A stretch of 64,000 nucleotides of DNA. Origin: Pseudomonadota bacterium (GTDB lineage Bacteria > Desulfobacterota > Binatia > Binatales > Binataceae). The stretch covers positions 1-64,000 of the forward strand of contig JAJPIG010000004.1 of the NCBI GenBank assembly GCA_021324855.1, given 5' to 3'. The notes below the pieces were generated by a model. It made no database searches and was not told where the DNA came from. It worked only from the letters and a program-made list of their open reading frames with translations. A program made the translations under genes and the position numbers. Below are positions 46,239 through 56,482 of the stretch, in pieces. Within the stretch, counting starts at the first letter, position 1; each line of letters begins with the position of its first letter.

Positions 46239-47279
46239 ATGTCCATACTCGACACTTTTCGAAACGCTGAGTTCCGTGACACATCCATCCTTGGGACTCA
46301 CGGGCTGCTAAATCCGCAAAATTCATGGATCGCTTCACGCAAGTGCATCGTCTGCGGTTCGACAGCGCCGGTCCGCGAGATCCTTCCAAACTGGGGTGTC
46401 TGGTGTCGATGCGAAGGCTGCGGGCTTGAGTTTGCGGATCCTTCGAGTCTTCCAGAACCGCCGACCGAGGTTTTTAACCGAGCGTATAGCGGCAAGGAGT
46501 CGGACTGCGGGATGGAGGAGTTTGCGTACCGCGCCTCCATTCGTCACGCCCTGGTCAATCACCCCGATCTCTGGTTTTTCAATCCGGCGGCAATCAGGGA
46601 AGTGCTCGATTTTCTCCATCGGCGGGTTCCGCCAGGCGGTACAGTTTTCGAAATCGGATCGGGGCTCGGCTTCTTTCTCCATCTGCTCAGAAGAGAGGGC
46701 TTTAATCCCGTCGGTCTCGATGTTGCGCAGGTGGTGGTCGATCTGGCTCGCGCGGACGGTTTCAAGATATGGCATGGCACGCTGGATTCAGTTCCACCGG
46801 ACTTCGTGAAGCCCGACGCAATCGTTTCGCTATTCGTCCTGCATCATCTCGACGCGCCGATCGATTTTTTTCGACTGCTCCGCAAGCGATGGCCGTCGGC
46901 GCCGATTGCGATTGCCGAATATGGTCAGGTCGGACCGAACAGCGTTGCTGCATATCCGCCGCGTACGCTTCATCGATGGAACTCGAAAGCGCTCGCGCTC
47001 GCGATGCGTCAGACCGGATACAAGGTGCAGACAATTGACGTAAGTTCGAGCGGCAACGAGCATCCGGTGCTGCGCCCAATACGATTTGTCATGCGACACA
47101 CAGTGATCGTTCCGGCCGTGTTCCGCGCGGCAAAAGTTATTCAGCGGCGATTCATGCCCAGGATTCTCAAACCTCTGAAACAACCAGGCTATACGATCGT
47201 TGGATTGGGCGAGCCGCCGGAAACCTCTTCGGGGACTGGCGATGGGAGCGACGGCAATGCAGCGAAGCTTTCGCAGTGA
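46239..47279 (+). CDS. Class I SAM-dependent methyltransferase with N-terminal zinc-binding motif
   Basis: 346 residues from the ATG at 46239, which has AGAGGA ten bases upstream; the track's earlier GTG lacks one. KCIVCGSTAPVRE and CRCEGCGLEF form a Cys4 zinc ribbon-like N-terminus, as in methyltransferases for sugars or glycolipids. GTVFEIGSGLGFFLHLLRRE is the SAM-binding glycine loop, followed by VGLDVAQVVVDLA and DAIVSLFVLHHLDAP. Probably modifies a surface polysaccharide or other metabolite. Confidence 0.85.
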   Translation: MSILDTFRNAEFRDTSILGTHGLLNPQNSWIASRKCIVCGSTAPVREILPNWGVWCRCEGCGLEFADPSSLPEPPTEVFNRAYSGKESDCGMEEFAYRASIRHALVNHPDLWFFNPAAIREVLDFLHRRVPPGGTVFEIGSGLGFFLHLLRREGFNPVGLDVAQVVVDLARADGFKIWHGTLDSVPPDFVKPDAIVSLFVLHHLDAPIDFFRLLRKRWPSAPIAIAEYGQVGPNSVAAYPPRTLHRWNSKALALAMRQTGYKVQTIDVSSSGNEHPVLRPIRFVMRHTVIVPAVFRAAKVIQRRFMPRILKPLKQPGYTIVGLGEPPETSSGTGDGSDGNAAKLSQ

Positions 47280-47316
47280 AGTGAGTCACCAAACAGCCGA
47301 GTCATCGGCAAGCTAG

Positions 47317-50043
47317 GTGTCCGAGAAGCCGTTCGTTCCGGGATCACGTCGGCGAAGGAAGAGCGGTTCAACGCCGGTCGCTTTGAATATCTGCGACGTG
47401 AAAGGCAGTATCCTTTGCTCGATCCCTTCAAATGTCCGTCACTTTCTGATTTTCCGCGCAATCCTTTTCAGTATCGCTGTTGTTTGGCTGCGCCCGATGG
47501 CCGTTCAAGCGCAAACCGCCGCGGTCGTAATCAATTCGCCGACAAATGGACAGATCGTCTCAGGCACAGTCAGCATCGTGACGCAGTATCAGTCGCCGGT
47601 GACGTGGGAGAATGTTTACATCGACGGCAAGTATCTGGCCTCTTCTCCGCCGAGCACCTTCAGTTGGGATTCAACGAGTGTTGTAAACGGTTCCCATACC
47701 ATCAGCGTGGCCGGCAAGAATTCGACGGGCGTAGTAGCTACCGCAGCGGTAACGGTGACGGTTGCCAACGGCACGCCGACGCCGACACCTACGGCCACAT
47801 CGACAACGCCTACTGCAACGCCGACTGGTGCAACCCAGACCCCCACCGCCTCCGCGACGCCGTCGGCGGACGTGGTCATCGTATCGCCCGTTAATGGCGC
47901 TACGGTTTCGGGCATAGTCAGCATCGTGACGCAGTATCAGTCGCCGGTGACGTGGGAGAATGTTTACATCGACGGCAAGTATCTGGCCTCTTCTCCGCCA
48001 AGCACCTTCAGTTGGAATTCGACGAGCGTTGCAAATGGCGCCCACACCATCACCGTGGCCGGCAAGAATTCGAGCGGAGTCATAGCTACCACGACGATTA
48101 CGGTCACGGTTCAAAACACCGGCACGCCGACGCCGACACCTACGGTCACATCGGTTCCGACCTCGACCGCCACCCCAAGCAGTACGCCAACGCCGACAGC
48201 AACATTAACATCGACTGCGACACCGACCTTGACGGCGACCCCAACCAGTACTCCGACGCCGGTGACCGTGGCGATCATGTCGCCCTCCAATGCCGCGATC
48301 GTAAGCGGTACGGTGAGCATAGCCACACAGGTACAGTCGCCGCCCGTAGTATGGGAGAACATTTATATCGACGGCAAGTACTTCGCGTCTTCGCCGCCGT
48401 ACACTTTCAGTTGGAATTCGAGCAGCGTCGGCAACGGCAGTCATACGATTCGCGCCGATGGCCGCAATTCGAGCGGGTTAGTGGGCAGCGCTTCGGTTCA
48501 AGTCACGGTTCAAAACACCGCCACGCCGATCAAGCATTTGATCCTGATCATCGGGGAAAATCATTCATTCGACAACATGTTCGCCACTTATCAACCCGTC
48601 ACGGGACAGACGGTGGAAAACCTGCTGTCCGAAGGGATCGTCACTACGACCGGAGGGTTGGGCCCAAACGCGTCGTTGGCGGCGCAACAAACCGCGACCG
48701 ACACGACTACCTACTCCATCAATCCATCGCAAACGGGTCCGTATTCAACGCTACCCCAACCTAATACGGCTGGTGCGAGCGGGCAGCCTTCTTACGTTCC
48801 GGATACGCGCTTTCCGGCGAATCTTCCCAACGGGCCGTTCCAGATCACGCAATACGTGCCTTATACCAATGCCTACGTCGGCGATCCCGTCCATCGGTTC
48901 TTCCAGATGTGGCAGCAAATGGACGAGGGTGCGATGGACCTGTTTGTCTGGTCGGCAACTACAGTGGGATGGGGACCTAACTCGAGTCCCACGCCCACGC
49001 CGGGAAATACATTTCAAGGCGCGCTTTCGATGGGTTATTACAATATGGCGGCTGGCGACGAGCCACATTTCAAGTTTATGGCTGACAACTACGCAATCAG
49101 CGACAACTTTCATCAAGGAATCGTCGGCGGCAGCGACGCAAATATGTACTGGTATCTCCGTTCCGACGCGCTATTCGCAAATTCCAACTGCACTCCCACA
49201 GTTCCGTCAGCCTCATTGATCGAAAATCCGAATCCCCAAGCCGGGACCAATAACTTTTACATTCAGGAAGGTCCGCTCGGAGGAGCCTATGTCAATTGTG
49301 CGGACGTTACGCAGCCGGGGGTTGCGGCAATAATGAATTACCTGAATTCCTTGCCTTACCCGCCGTTTCGCGGAGGAAACTGCGCGGCGAATACCTACTA
49401 TCTCGTCAACAACACACCGACGGGCGGCACGACGCCGAGCGGATGTTCGCAGACCATCACCGGCGCCTTGAACGCGATCGGCGTGAGCACGAAGTATTAC
49501 GGACAGGAGTTTGGCGGCGGCGTTAGTTCGGATCAGGTGCTCACTGACATCGCGAACAATGCCATTCCGGTGGTATCGATTGTCGGTCCCGACTCGGCTG
49601 AATCCGGCCATCCGGGATACTCGACGTTGTCCGGCTTTGAGAATTTCGACATGCAGGTGGCAAATGCCGTGTACAATAACTCATCGCTGTGGCCAAACAC
49701 CGTGGTCATGATCACGACTGACGAAAGCGGCGGATATTATGATTCAGGCTATGTTCAGCCAATCGACTTTTTCGGCGACGGGCCGCGCATCCCGCTGATC
49801 GTTATTTCACCGTATGCGAAGCAGGGATTTATCGATCATACCTATTACGACGCCAGCTCGGTTTCGAAGTTTATAGAGAAGAACTGGGGTTTGGGACCGT
49901 TGTCGGCGCGGACCCGTGATAATCTTCCGAACCCGACTTTGTCGAGCGATCCGTATCAACCCGGAAATCCCCCGGCGATCGGCGATCTGATGAATTTGTT
50001 CGATTTCAGCAATTTTAGAAGCAACGCTCCGGCAATACAGTAG
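47317..50043 (+). CDS. Secreted phosphoesterase (phospholipase C/acid phosphatase family) with Ig-like repeats
   Basis: 908 residues; the start is uncertain, with an in-frame GTG at 47398 giving a neater signal peptide (FLIFRAILFSIAVVWLRP, cleavage after VQA). Three Ig-like modules of ~90 residues, each with VTWENVYIDGKYLASSPP or a variant, are joined by Thr/Pro-rich linkers. From ~405 the alkaline-phosphatase-like phosphoesterase domain begins with HLILIIGENHSFDNMF, carrying the metal-binding Glu-Asn-His, and ends with TTDESGGYYDSGYV and SPYAKQGFIDHTYYDASS. It would cleave phosphate esters outside the cell; specificity unknown. Confidence 0.85.
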   Translation: MSEKPFVPGSRRRRKSGSTPVALNICDVKGSILCSIPSNVRHFLIFRAILFSIAVVWLRPMAVQAQTAAVVINSPTNGQIVSGTVSIVTQYQSPVTWENVYIDGKYLASSPPSTFSWDSTSVVNGSHTISVAGKNSTGVVATAAVTVTVANGTPTPTPTATSTTPTATPTGATQTPTASATPSADVVIVSPVNGATVSGIVSIVTQYQSPVTWENVYIDGKYLASSPPSTFSWNSTSVANGAHTITVAGKNSSGVIATTTITVTVQNTGTPTPTPTVTSVPTSTATPSSTPTPTATLTSTATPTLTATPTSTPTPVTVAIMSPSNAAIVSGTVSIATQVQSPPVVWENIYIDGKYFASSPPYTFSWNSSSVGNGSHTIRADGRNSSGLVGSASVQVTVQNTATPIKHLILIIGENHSFDNMFATYQPVTGQTVENLLSEGIVTTTGGLGPNASLAAQQTATDTTTYSINPSQTGPYSTLPQPNTAGASGQPSYVPDTRFPANLPNGPFQITQYVPYTNAYVGDPVHRFFQMWQQMDEGAMDLFVWSATTVGWGPNSSPTPTPGNTFQGALSMGYYNMAAGDEPHFKFMADNYAISDNFHQGIVGGSDANMYWYLRSDALFANSNCTPTVPSASLIENPNPQAGTNNFYIQEGPLGGAYVNCADVTQPGVAAIMNYLNSLPYPPFRGGNCAANTYYLVNNTPTGGTTPSGCSQTITGALNAIGVSTKYYGQEFGGGVSSDQVLTDIANNAIPVVSIVGPDSAESGHPGYSTLSGFENFDMQVANAVYNNSSLWPNTVVMITTDESGGYYDSGYVQPIDFFGDGPRIPLIVISPYAKQGFIDHTYYDASSVSKFIEKNWGLGPLSARTRDNLPNPTLSSDPYQPGNPPAIGDLMNLFDFSNFRSNAPAIQ
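47568..48015 (+). repeat. Two near-identical 100-base repeats within the phosphoesterase gene
   Basis: Bases 47568-47667 recur at 47916-48015, 348 bases apart, with one mismatch (CGAGCACC versus CAAGCACC). They encode the same piece of consecutive Ig-like modules. The third module (~48300) is clearly diverged. This indicates recent duplication or gene conversion. Confidence 0.9.
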
Positions 50044-50094
50044 ACGAGAAAATTCGAAGCGAAACGGCAGAACAGCTCGATTGGCGGAATTCAA

Positions 50095-50691
50095 ATGGAC
50101 TATTGGCGATATGTCGCTGGAGATGCGGTGCTGGAATGCGCTGCGTGGCTGCGCAAACATAAAGCGCTGCAGTTATGGGGGACCGCAATCATTGCGGGGT
50201 TGTTGTGGATGCTCGTGTTTGGCCGGGTTGTGAGTTTCGCGAAAATCGTTGCAGCGATCGTGGCGGCGTACGCCGTTTTTTGTCTGGGGGCGTATGTTTT
50301 TCGGCTGCTCGCGATGCCGGCCGAGATTTATCGTCGCCAGATCAAGGTAATCAGAGCGCTGGAGCGTCAGTTGGTTTCGCCGGCGCCGGCGCCGATGACG
50401 GACCAGTTGCAGCATATACGTCGGATCCTTCTGGAATGCCCCGATATCGCGGAGACATGGGTTTCGGAACTACTCGATCGATGCCGGCGGGCGCCCAACC
50501 GGCCGCCGCGCGGACTGGTAGAGTATCCGGCGGCCATCGAGGCGGCCGCTGAAAAAGGTTGGCTGAGCGTGCTGGAACGGCGATCCTTCGAATATACCGA
50601 TTACTACGGCGATTGGTTTGCCCAGGACCTGCGCATCCGGATAGATCGCTCGAAAATCCGCGACGCAGCTACATTCCCGGGGATAGCGTGA
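50095..50691 (+). CDS. Hypothetical membrane protein
   Basis: 198 residues. Two adjacent hydrophobic helices at ~27-45 and ~50-72 (LWGTAIIAGLLWMLVFGR; KIVAAIVAAYAVFCLGAYVFRLL) lead into a charged cytoplasmic-looking C-terminal half with CPDIAETWVSELLDRCRR. Domain not recognised. Fifty bases after the phosphoesterase. Confidence 0.6.
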   Translation: MDYWRYVAGDAVLECAAWLRKHKALQLWGTAIIAGLLWMLVFGRVVSFAKIVAAIVAAYAVFCLGAYVFRLLAMPAEIYRRQIKVIRALERQLVSPAPAPMTDQLQHIRRILLECPDIAETWVSELLDRCRRAPNRPPRGLVEYPAAIEAAAEKGWLSVLERRSFEYTDYYGDWFAQDLRIRIDRSKIRDAATFPGIA

Positions 50692-50910
50692 TTTCGGACT
50701 CGAAGATCCGCATTGTGACCTGAGCACGCGCTTTCTGTCGCTTCGCCGACTCCGAACCACACGGGCATGACCGCAGGTCGCGCCGATTGAAATAATTATG
50801 GCGCACGAAAGGACTGAGGTCGCGCTTGCGCTTGGAATCTTCGTTGGCGCAAAATTCGATCATCAAACCAGCTCGGCTGCTGGGGCTGGCGCCGACAGGG
50901 AGGCAAGAGG

Positions 50911-51876
50911 ATGGACATCACCGGAATCGACGCGATCCGCTACGGCACTACCGATCTCGATGATTCGCGCCGCTACCTGAGCGATGTTGGATTGAAGGAA
51001 GTCGAGCACGGCGCGGCCGGATGCCGCTTCGTTACGATGGACGGCGGCGAGGTCGAAGTGCGTTCAGTTACCGACGCCGGCCTGCCGCCAACGACCATTT
51101 CCGGCGCCACCATACGCGAAGTGGTATGGGGCGTTGTTTCCCCGGCGACTCTCGATCGTATCGGCGCGGAACTCGAAAAAGACCGCAAGGTGACGCGCGA
51201 TCCCGACGGCACTCTGCACAGCCACGACGCGACCGGCTTCGGAATCGGCTTTCGCGTGACGCGTGTGAAACCGCTCAGCCGCGATGCCGAGCCGCCGGTG
51301 AACCTGCCGGGCGCCGAGCCGCTGCGCATCGATCGTCGAATTGAGTTTCCCGACTACGTGTGCGTGCGTCATATCGGCCACGCGGTATTTTACGTGCCCG
51401 ATTACCGGGCCGCGCGGGATTTCTATCTCAACCGGCTCGGCTTTCGGCTCTCCGATGCATTCATCGGCGCGGGCGCCTTCATGCGATGCCAGCGTAACCC
51501 GCAACATCATTCAATTTTCATGCTGCAGGGCGATCCGCAACGCGCCCCGCGCATGGCGGCTCATCATGTCGCGTTCGAAGTCGGCGACTTTCACGAGGTG
51601 ATCGTGGGCGGCAACGCGCTGATGAAGAAGGGATGGAAGAGCGAGTTCGGTCCGGGCCGCCATATCATCGGTTCGAACTATTTCTGGTACTTCAGGACGC
51701 CGTGTGGATCGGCCAGCGAATACTACGCCGACATCGACTATCTGACCGAGGCGTGGAAGCCGCGCGAATGGGACTTCACGCCCGAGGTGGTCTACGGTTG
51801 GATGCTTTCGGCTGCTGAACCGAAAGAGGCGGCACGCGGTTCGTCGGCCGCATTCACGGCCGCGAAGCTGTCCTAG
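50911..51876 (+). CDS. Two-domain VOC-family protein (type I extradiol dioxygenase-like)
   Basis: 321 residues. Two vicinal-oxygen-chelate modules are visible: the N-terminal one (IDAIRYGTTDLDDSRRYL) and the C-terminal one (VCVRHIGHAVFYVPDYRAARDFYLNRL). Metal ligands are likely His in HIGHAVF, His in MAAHHVAFEVGD and Glu in SASEYYAD. The N-terminal module lacks the first His, as in catechol 2,3-dioxygenases. It could cleave a catechol ring or act as a related isomerase. Confidence 0.85.
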   Translation: MDITGIDAIRYGTTDLDDSRRYLSDVGLKEVEHGAAGCRFVTMDGGEVEVRSVTDAGLPPTTISGATIREVVWGVVSPATLDRIGAELEKDRKVTRDPDGTLHSHDATGFGIGFRVTRVKPLSRDAEPPVNLPGAEPLRIDRRIEFPDYVCVRHIGHAVFYVPDYRAARDFYLNRLGFRLSDAFIGAGAFMRCQRNPQHHSIFMLQGDPQRAPRMAAHHVAFEVGDFHEVIVGGNALMKKGWKSEFGPGRHIIGSNYFWYFRTPCGSASEYYADIDYLTEAWKPREWDFTPEVVYGWMLSAAEPKEAARGSSAAFTAAKLS

Positions 51877-51940
51877 CGGTACATCTGAGATCCGGTTCGT
51901 TTTGGAAATTGCCGGGCCGCGATTCCGCGGGCGCAATCAG

Positions 51941-52585
51941 CTACCGGACCTTGCTCACATAGGAGTCGATCGGGCGTACGATTCGCCCCTCGGCTATCGG
52001 TACGCATTCGGGCGGAAACTCCTGCACGATCTCGACCGTCGCTTTGGCTTCAATGATGAACTTATCGAGATGCCGCATCGCTCGGGTCGGGAGATCGTGC
52101 AACACCATCAGCGTCCATGGCCGCCGTTCGATTTCAGCGAGCGCCGTCGCGGGCCAGCGATCGGGCTCGACCCAGTCACGCGGCACGCAATTCCATAGCA
52201 CGCAAGTGTATCGATGGCGTACGATGTAATCGAGCGCGGCTGGGCTCAGCAGACGATTGTCGAGACTGCCTCCACCGATCGGACGGAAGAAGCGGTTTGG
52301 ATGCGCGAGCCGGCCGAGCAGTTTCTGCGTGCGGCCGATCTCTTCTTCGGGCGCATCCGGTTCGTGCCGCATCCCGAGCGGTATCGAATGGCTGTATGTA
52401 TGATTTCCGATCCAGTGACCCTCGGAAAACGCTCGTTCCGTCAGTGAACGTCGCGCGGGATCGGCGAGTTTGTGGCCGAGGACGAAGAATGAAGCGCGGA
52501 CGCTGTGTTCCCGTAGAACATCCAGAACCATCGGCGTTACATCCGGTTCCGGACCGTTGTCGAAGGTGAGTGTCAGCTTACGCAA
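51941..52585 (-). CDS. Polysaccharide deacetylase (NodB) family protein
   Basis: 214 residues, starting directly with the catalytic domain and without signal peptide. LTFDNGPEPDVTPMVLDVL is the first motif, where the usual TFDDGP has Asn at the second position; HWIGNHTYSH is the metal-binding His motif; FFRPIGGGSLDN the third. It would remove acetyl groups from a carbohydrate or act as an imidase-like variant. The D-to-N change affects a metal ligand. Confidence 0.85.
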   Translation of the reverse strand: MRKLTLTFDNGPEPDVTPMVLDVLREHSVRASFFVLGHKLADPARRSLTERAFSEGHWIGNHTYSHSIPLGMRHEPDAPEEEIGRTQKLLGRLAHPNRFFRPIGGGSLDNRLLSPAALDYIVRHRYTCVLWNCVPRDWVEPDRWPATALAEIERRPWTLMVLHDLPTRAMRHLDKFIIEAKATVEIVQEFPPECVPIAEGRIVRPIDSYVSKVR

Positions 52586-52794
52586 TTATGCACCGTTGGT
52601 CCGCAATGGGCCTTGGAAGCGTATGGCATTCAATAGAGGGTCCGCAGCATCTCTCAGCAAGAGCCAGTCGCACAAGATATCCTGCGGCGCGTGTTATCGC
52701 TTGACTATGCCGATGGACTTCAATTTGCTGTTTTTTTTCTTGGGTAACTGTTAAATACTGGTTTCGTCACCGTAAATTTGCTTAGCTGGTTGTC

Positions 52795-53040
52795 ATGGAA
52801 GAAACGCGGAAAAGCGAGAAAAAGGCACCCCGCGTGCTCACTGTGAGAGAGCTGGCCGACTACCTGCGGGTTCACCCCAGTACGGTTTACCGTCTGCTCC
52901 GGACAAATCAACTGCCCGGCTTCAGGATCGGCAGTGACTGGCGCTTCAATGTCGAAGTGATCGACCAATGGTGCACCAGGGAAGGAGCCAGCGCATCACG
53001 CGGAGCCCGGGGCCGGCGCAAGCGGGCGAGCAACGAGTAA
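52795..53040 (+). CDS. Excisionase-family (MerR-like) helix-turn-helix protein
   Basis: 81 residues. VLTVRELADYLRVHPSTVYR, then QLPGFRIGSDWRFNVEVIDQ is the standard excisionase/HTH_17 fold. The tail is basic (RGARGRRKRAS). No phage or integrative element is seen nearby, so this is more likely a stand-alone regulator. It is 171 bases upstream of a sigma-54 activator gene. Confidence 0.88.
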   Translation: MEETRKSEKKAPRVLTVRELADYLRVHPSTVYRLLRTNQLPGFRIGSDWRFNVEVIDQWCTREGASASRGARGRRKRASNE

Positions 53041-53131
53041 CCGTCCGCCCCGCGACCTGGCGGCGGAGTGGGGGGCTCGTCCTATCAGCGCAGCGGCCCA
53101 TCAGCGACCGCCCAACCATCTATTCACGGTA

Positions 53132-53148
53132 GGCAGGCGAAGCCTGCC
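53132..53148. terminator. Short hairpin between HTH gene and sigma-54 activator gene
   Basis: GGCAGGC-GAA-GCCTGCC, a 7-bp stem with a GAA loop, 91 bases downstream of the HTH gene. No T-tract follows, so it is a weak terminator or a repeat remnant. Confidence 0.35.
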
Positions 53149-53211
53149 CGCTCCCCTGCGGCCTAGCGCGCCCAGCGGCGGCGTGATTGTCGAAATTGTG
53201 TCGAGGGGTGA

Positions 53212-54852
<1,641 letters not shown>

Positions 54853-54857
54853 CTTTT

Positions 54858-54875
54858 CTTGGCACCGATGCCAAG
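54858..54875 (+). terminator. Hairpin after the GAF activator gene
   Basis: CTTGGCA-CCGA-TGCCAAG is a 7-bp stem six bases after the stop. A T-run (ATTTTTG) is found 13 bases farther on rather than directly adjacent, so termination is likely but not certain. Confidence 0.45.
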
Positions 54876-55008
54876 CGGCGCCGTCTGATTTTTGTCGCTC
54901 GCGATCGCTCGGCCCCTCGATTTATAAGTAAAATCAAGCGCTTAGCCTTATCGAATAATTCGGCATGACCGTTGCTCCTCGCTTCAAACGAGGAGTCGTA
55001 AAGGGGTC

Positions 55009-55308
55009 ATGCAAACGTATCCACAGGAACGACGGAACCTACGCCGCGCTGACCGCAGTCGTCGGCTCGGAAATTGCCGTCAAGGCAACATCGAGAGCGC
55101 ATTGCTTAAGATCGCCTCCGTTCGCTTTCAGGCGTTTCGTGATCGGTTCGGCCGCGACCCGTACCCGGACGAGCCGCTGTTCTTTGATCCTGGCATGGAT
55201 CATCCTGTGGCGCCCGGGTCGGCCGTGATGCGCACGCAATTGCTCGCGGCGGCATCGGCCACGCGCTCGGATCAGGCGACGCTGCTCAAATACTTCGGAC
55301 TCGAGTAA
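55009..55308 (+). CDS. Conserved hypothetical small protein
   Basis: 99 residues with GGGG before the ATG. The core VRFQAFRDRFGRDPYPDEPLFF and DPGMDHPVAP recalls a group of small uncharacterised soluble proteins. N-terminal ~35 residues are Arg-rich and may not be translated; an internal start is possible. Converges with gluconokinase. Confidence 0.55.
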   Translation: MQTYPQERRNLRRADRSRRLGNCRQGNIESALLKIASVRFQAFRDRFGRDPYPDEPLFFDPGMDHPVAPGSAVMRTQLLAAASATRSDQATLLKYFGLE

Positions 55309-55317
55309 CGACTATAA

Positions 55318-55367
55318 CAGGCGGGCGATTCGCTCAGGCCTCCCCACGCTTTCTGAGCGAACGCCTG
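55318..55367. terminator. Bulged hairpin between convergent genes
   Basis: CAGGCG and TTCGCTCAG pair with CTGAGCGAA and CGCCTG across a 17-base loop region, with a five-base bulge on the left arm. It lies between the convergent 99-residue gene and gluconokinase and probably terminates one or both. Confidence 0.5.
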
Positions 55368-55373
55368 CCTGCA

Positions 55374-55868
55374 TCAATAAGGTTGCAGCCCTAACTTCTG
55401 CTGGATGTTATGCACAATCGCGGCTGTGGACTGAGCAACATCGACCACAATCGCGTCAGTCGGCTCTTCGAGCGTATCGAATTGACTCGTGAGCAGATCC
55501 CGGCTCATGAAATGACGCCGTCGGCGGGTGAGGCGGCGCGAGATTAGCTGCGGCTCACCCTTCAGATATACCAACTTGACCGCGGCCGGATTTACAATCA
55601 GCCGCTCGCGATAAGATCGCTTCAGAGCGGAGCAGGCGACCACTGCATTGATTTTGTTTTTGATCGCATCCTCGAGCAGCGTGCGGACCGCTTCGAGCCA
55701 CGGCCGGCGATCCGCGTCGCTCAGCGCGATACCGCGGCGCATCTTCTCGATATTTGCCGTGGGATGCAAATCATCGCCGTCAAAAAATTGCCACCCTAGC
55801 TGATGAGCGAGCTGCTTGCCGGTGGTGGTCTTGCCGGCGCCTGACACGCCCATCAGGAGGATCACCAT
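55374..55868 (-). CDS. Gluconokinase (GntK type)
   Basis: 164 residues. Walker A is MGVSGAGKTTTG, then FFDGDDLHPTANIEKM and ACSALKRSYRERL, the diagnostic blocks of thermoresistant gluconokinase. It phosphorylates D-gluconate to 6-phosphogluconate for the pentose phosphate or Entner-Doudoroff pathways. Thirty bases downstream of a RidA gene in the same direction. Confidence 0.92.
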   Translation of the reverse strand: MVILLMGVSGAGKTTTGKQLAHQLGWQFFDGDDLHPTANIEKMRRGIALSDADRRPWLEAVRTLLEDAIKNKINAVVACSALKRSYRERLIVNPAAVKLVYLKGEPQLISRRLTRRRRHFMSRDLLTSQFDTLEEPTDAIVVDVAQSTAAIVHNIQQKLGLQPY

Positions 55869-55898
55869 GAAAGCGATTTCCGCTGAAACGCGACGCCG

Positions 55899-56303
55899 CT
55901 ACTCGTTTACCACCGCCATCAGATCGATCTCGACCAGAAAGGCTGGGTTCGAGAGCCGCGTAACGCCAATCAGCGTGCTGGGCGGCGGCCAATCCTTGTC
56001 GAAGAATGACGGCACGGTGGGATCGGCGAGCACCTTCATGAACTCGTCGACATCGAGCACGAACATCCGGCGATAGACCACGTCCTTCCAGGTACCGCCG
56101 ACGGCCTTGAGTTGGATGTCGAGATTCTCCATCACCTTCAGGTACTGCGCGCGATAGTTTCCGGGCGCGACTGGTTTGTAATTTTCATCCGACGGCGTCT
56201 GCCCGGCGATAAAAAGAAACTTACACGGTCCTTTAACAGTAACGACGCGTGTGAAGGCGGGATGCTTGTAGAGGCCGGGCGGATTGATGAATTCTCGTTC
56301 CAT
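55899..56303 (-). CDS. RidA/YjgF-family protein
   Basis: 134 residues. KFLFIAGQTPSDEN, YRAQYLKVMENLDIQLKAVG and LIGVTRLSNPAFLVEIDLMA are the family blocks. The canonical enamine/imine deaminase Arg of RidA (usually R...NP) is apparent in TRLSNPAF, shifted relative to true RidA, so the substrate may differ. First of two genes with gluconokinase. Confidence 0.85.
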   Translation of the reverse strand: MEREFINPPGLYKHPAFTRVVTVKGPCKFLFIAGQTPSDENYKPVAPGNYRAQYLKVMENLDIQLKAVGGTWKDVVYRRMFVLDVDEFMKVLADPTVPSFFDKDWPPPSTLIGVTRLSNPAFLVEIDLMAVVNE

Positions 56304-56482
56304 GGCTTGATCACCTCCAAGCGATTTTTCGATTTGGCGACGCCGGGTTCGATCGTCGGCTCGTGACTGTAACGGCGCGTGAAGCTTTTCGTCAAACCGA
56401 TTTTCCCAGACCGCGCCGCTATGTTATTAGGCGGAACAGCTTGAATGATCGCCGCCGCCGGCGACCCGTCAGGAGCTTCCTA

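Noticed and set aside
52795-53040. Excisionase-like protein as sign of a prophage or integrative element
   Set aside because: No integrase, attachment repeats or phage genes nearby; HTH_17 proteins are often ordinary regulators.
54861-54880. TGGCAC after the GAF activator gene as a sigma-54 promoter
   Set aside because: No GC pair at the -12 position; the sequence is part of a hairpin directly after the stop codon.
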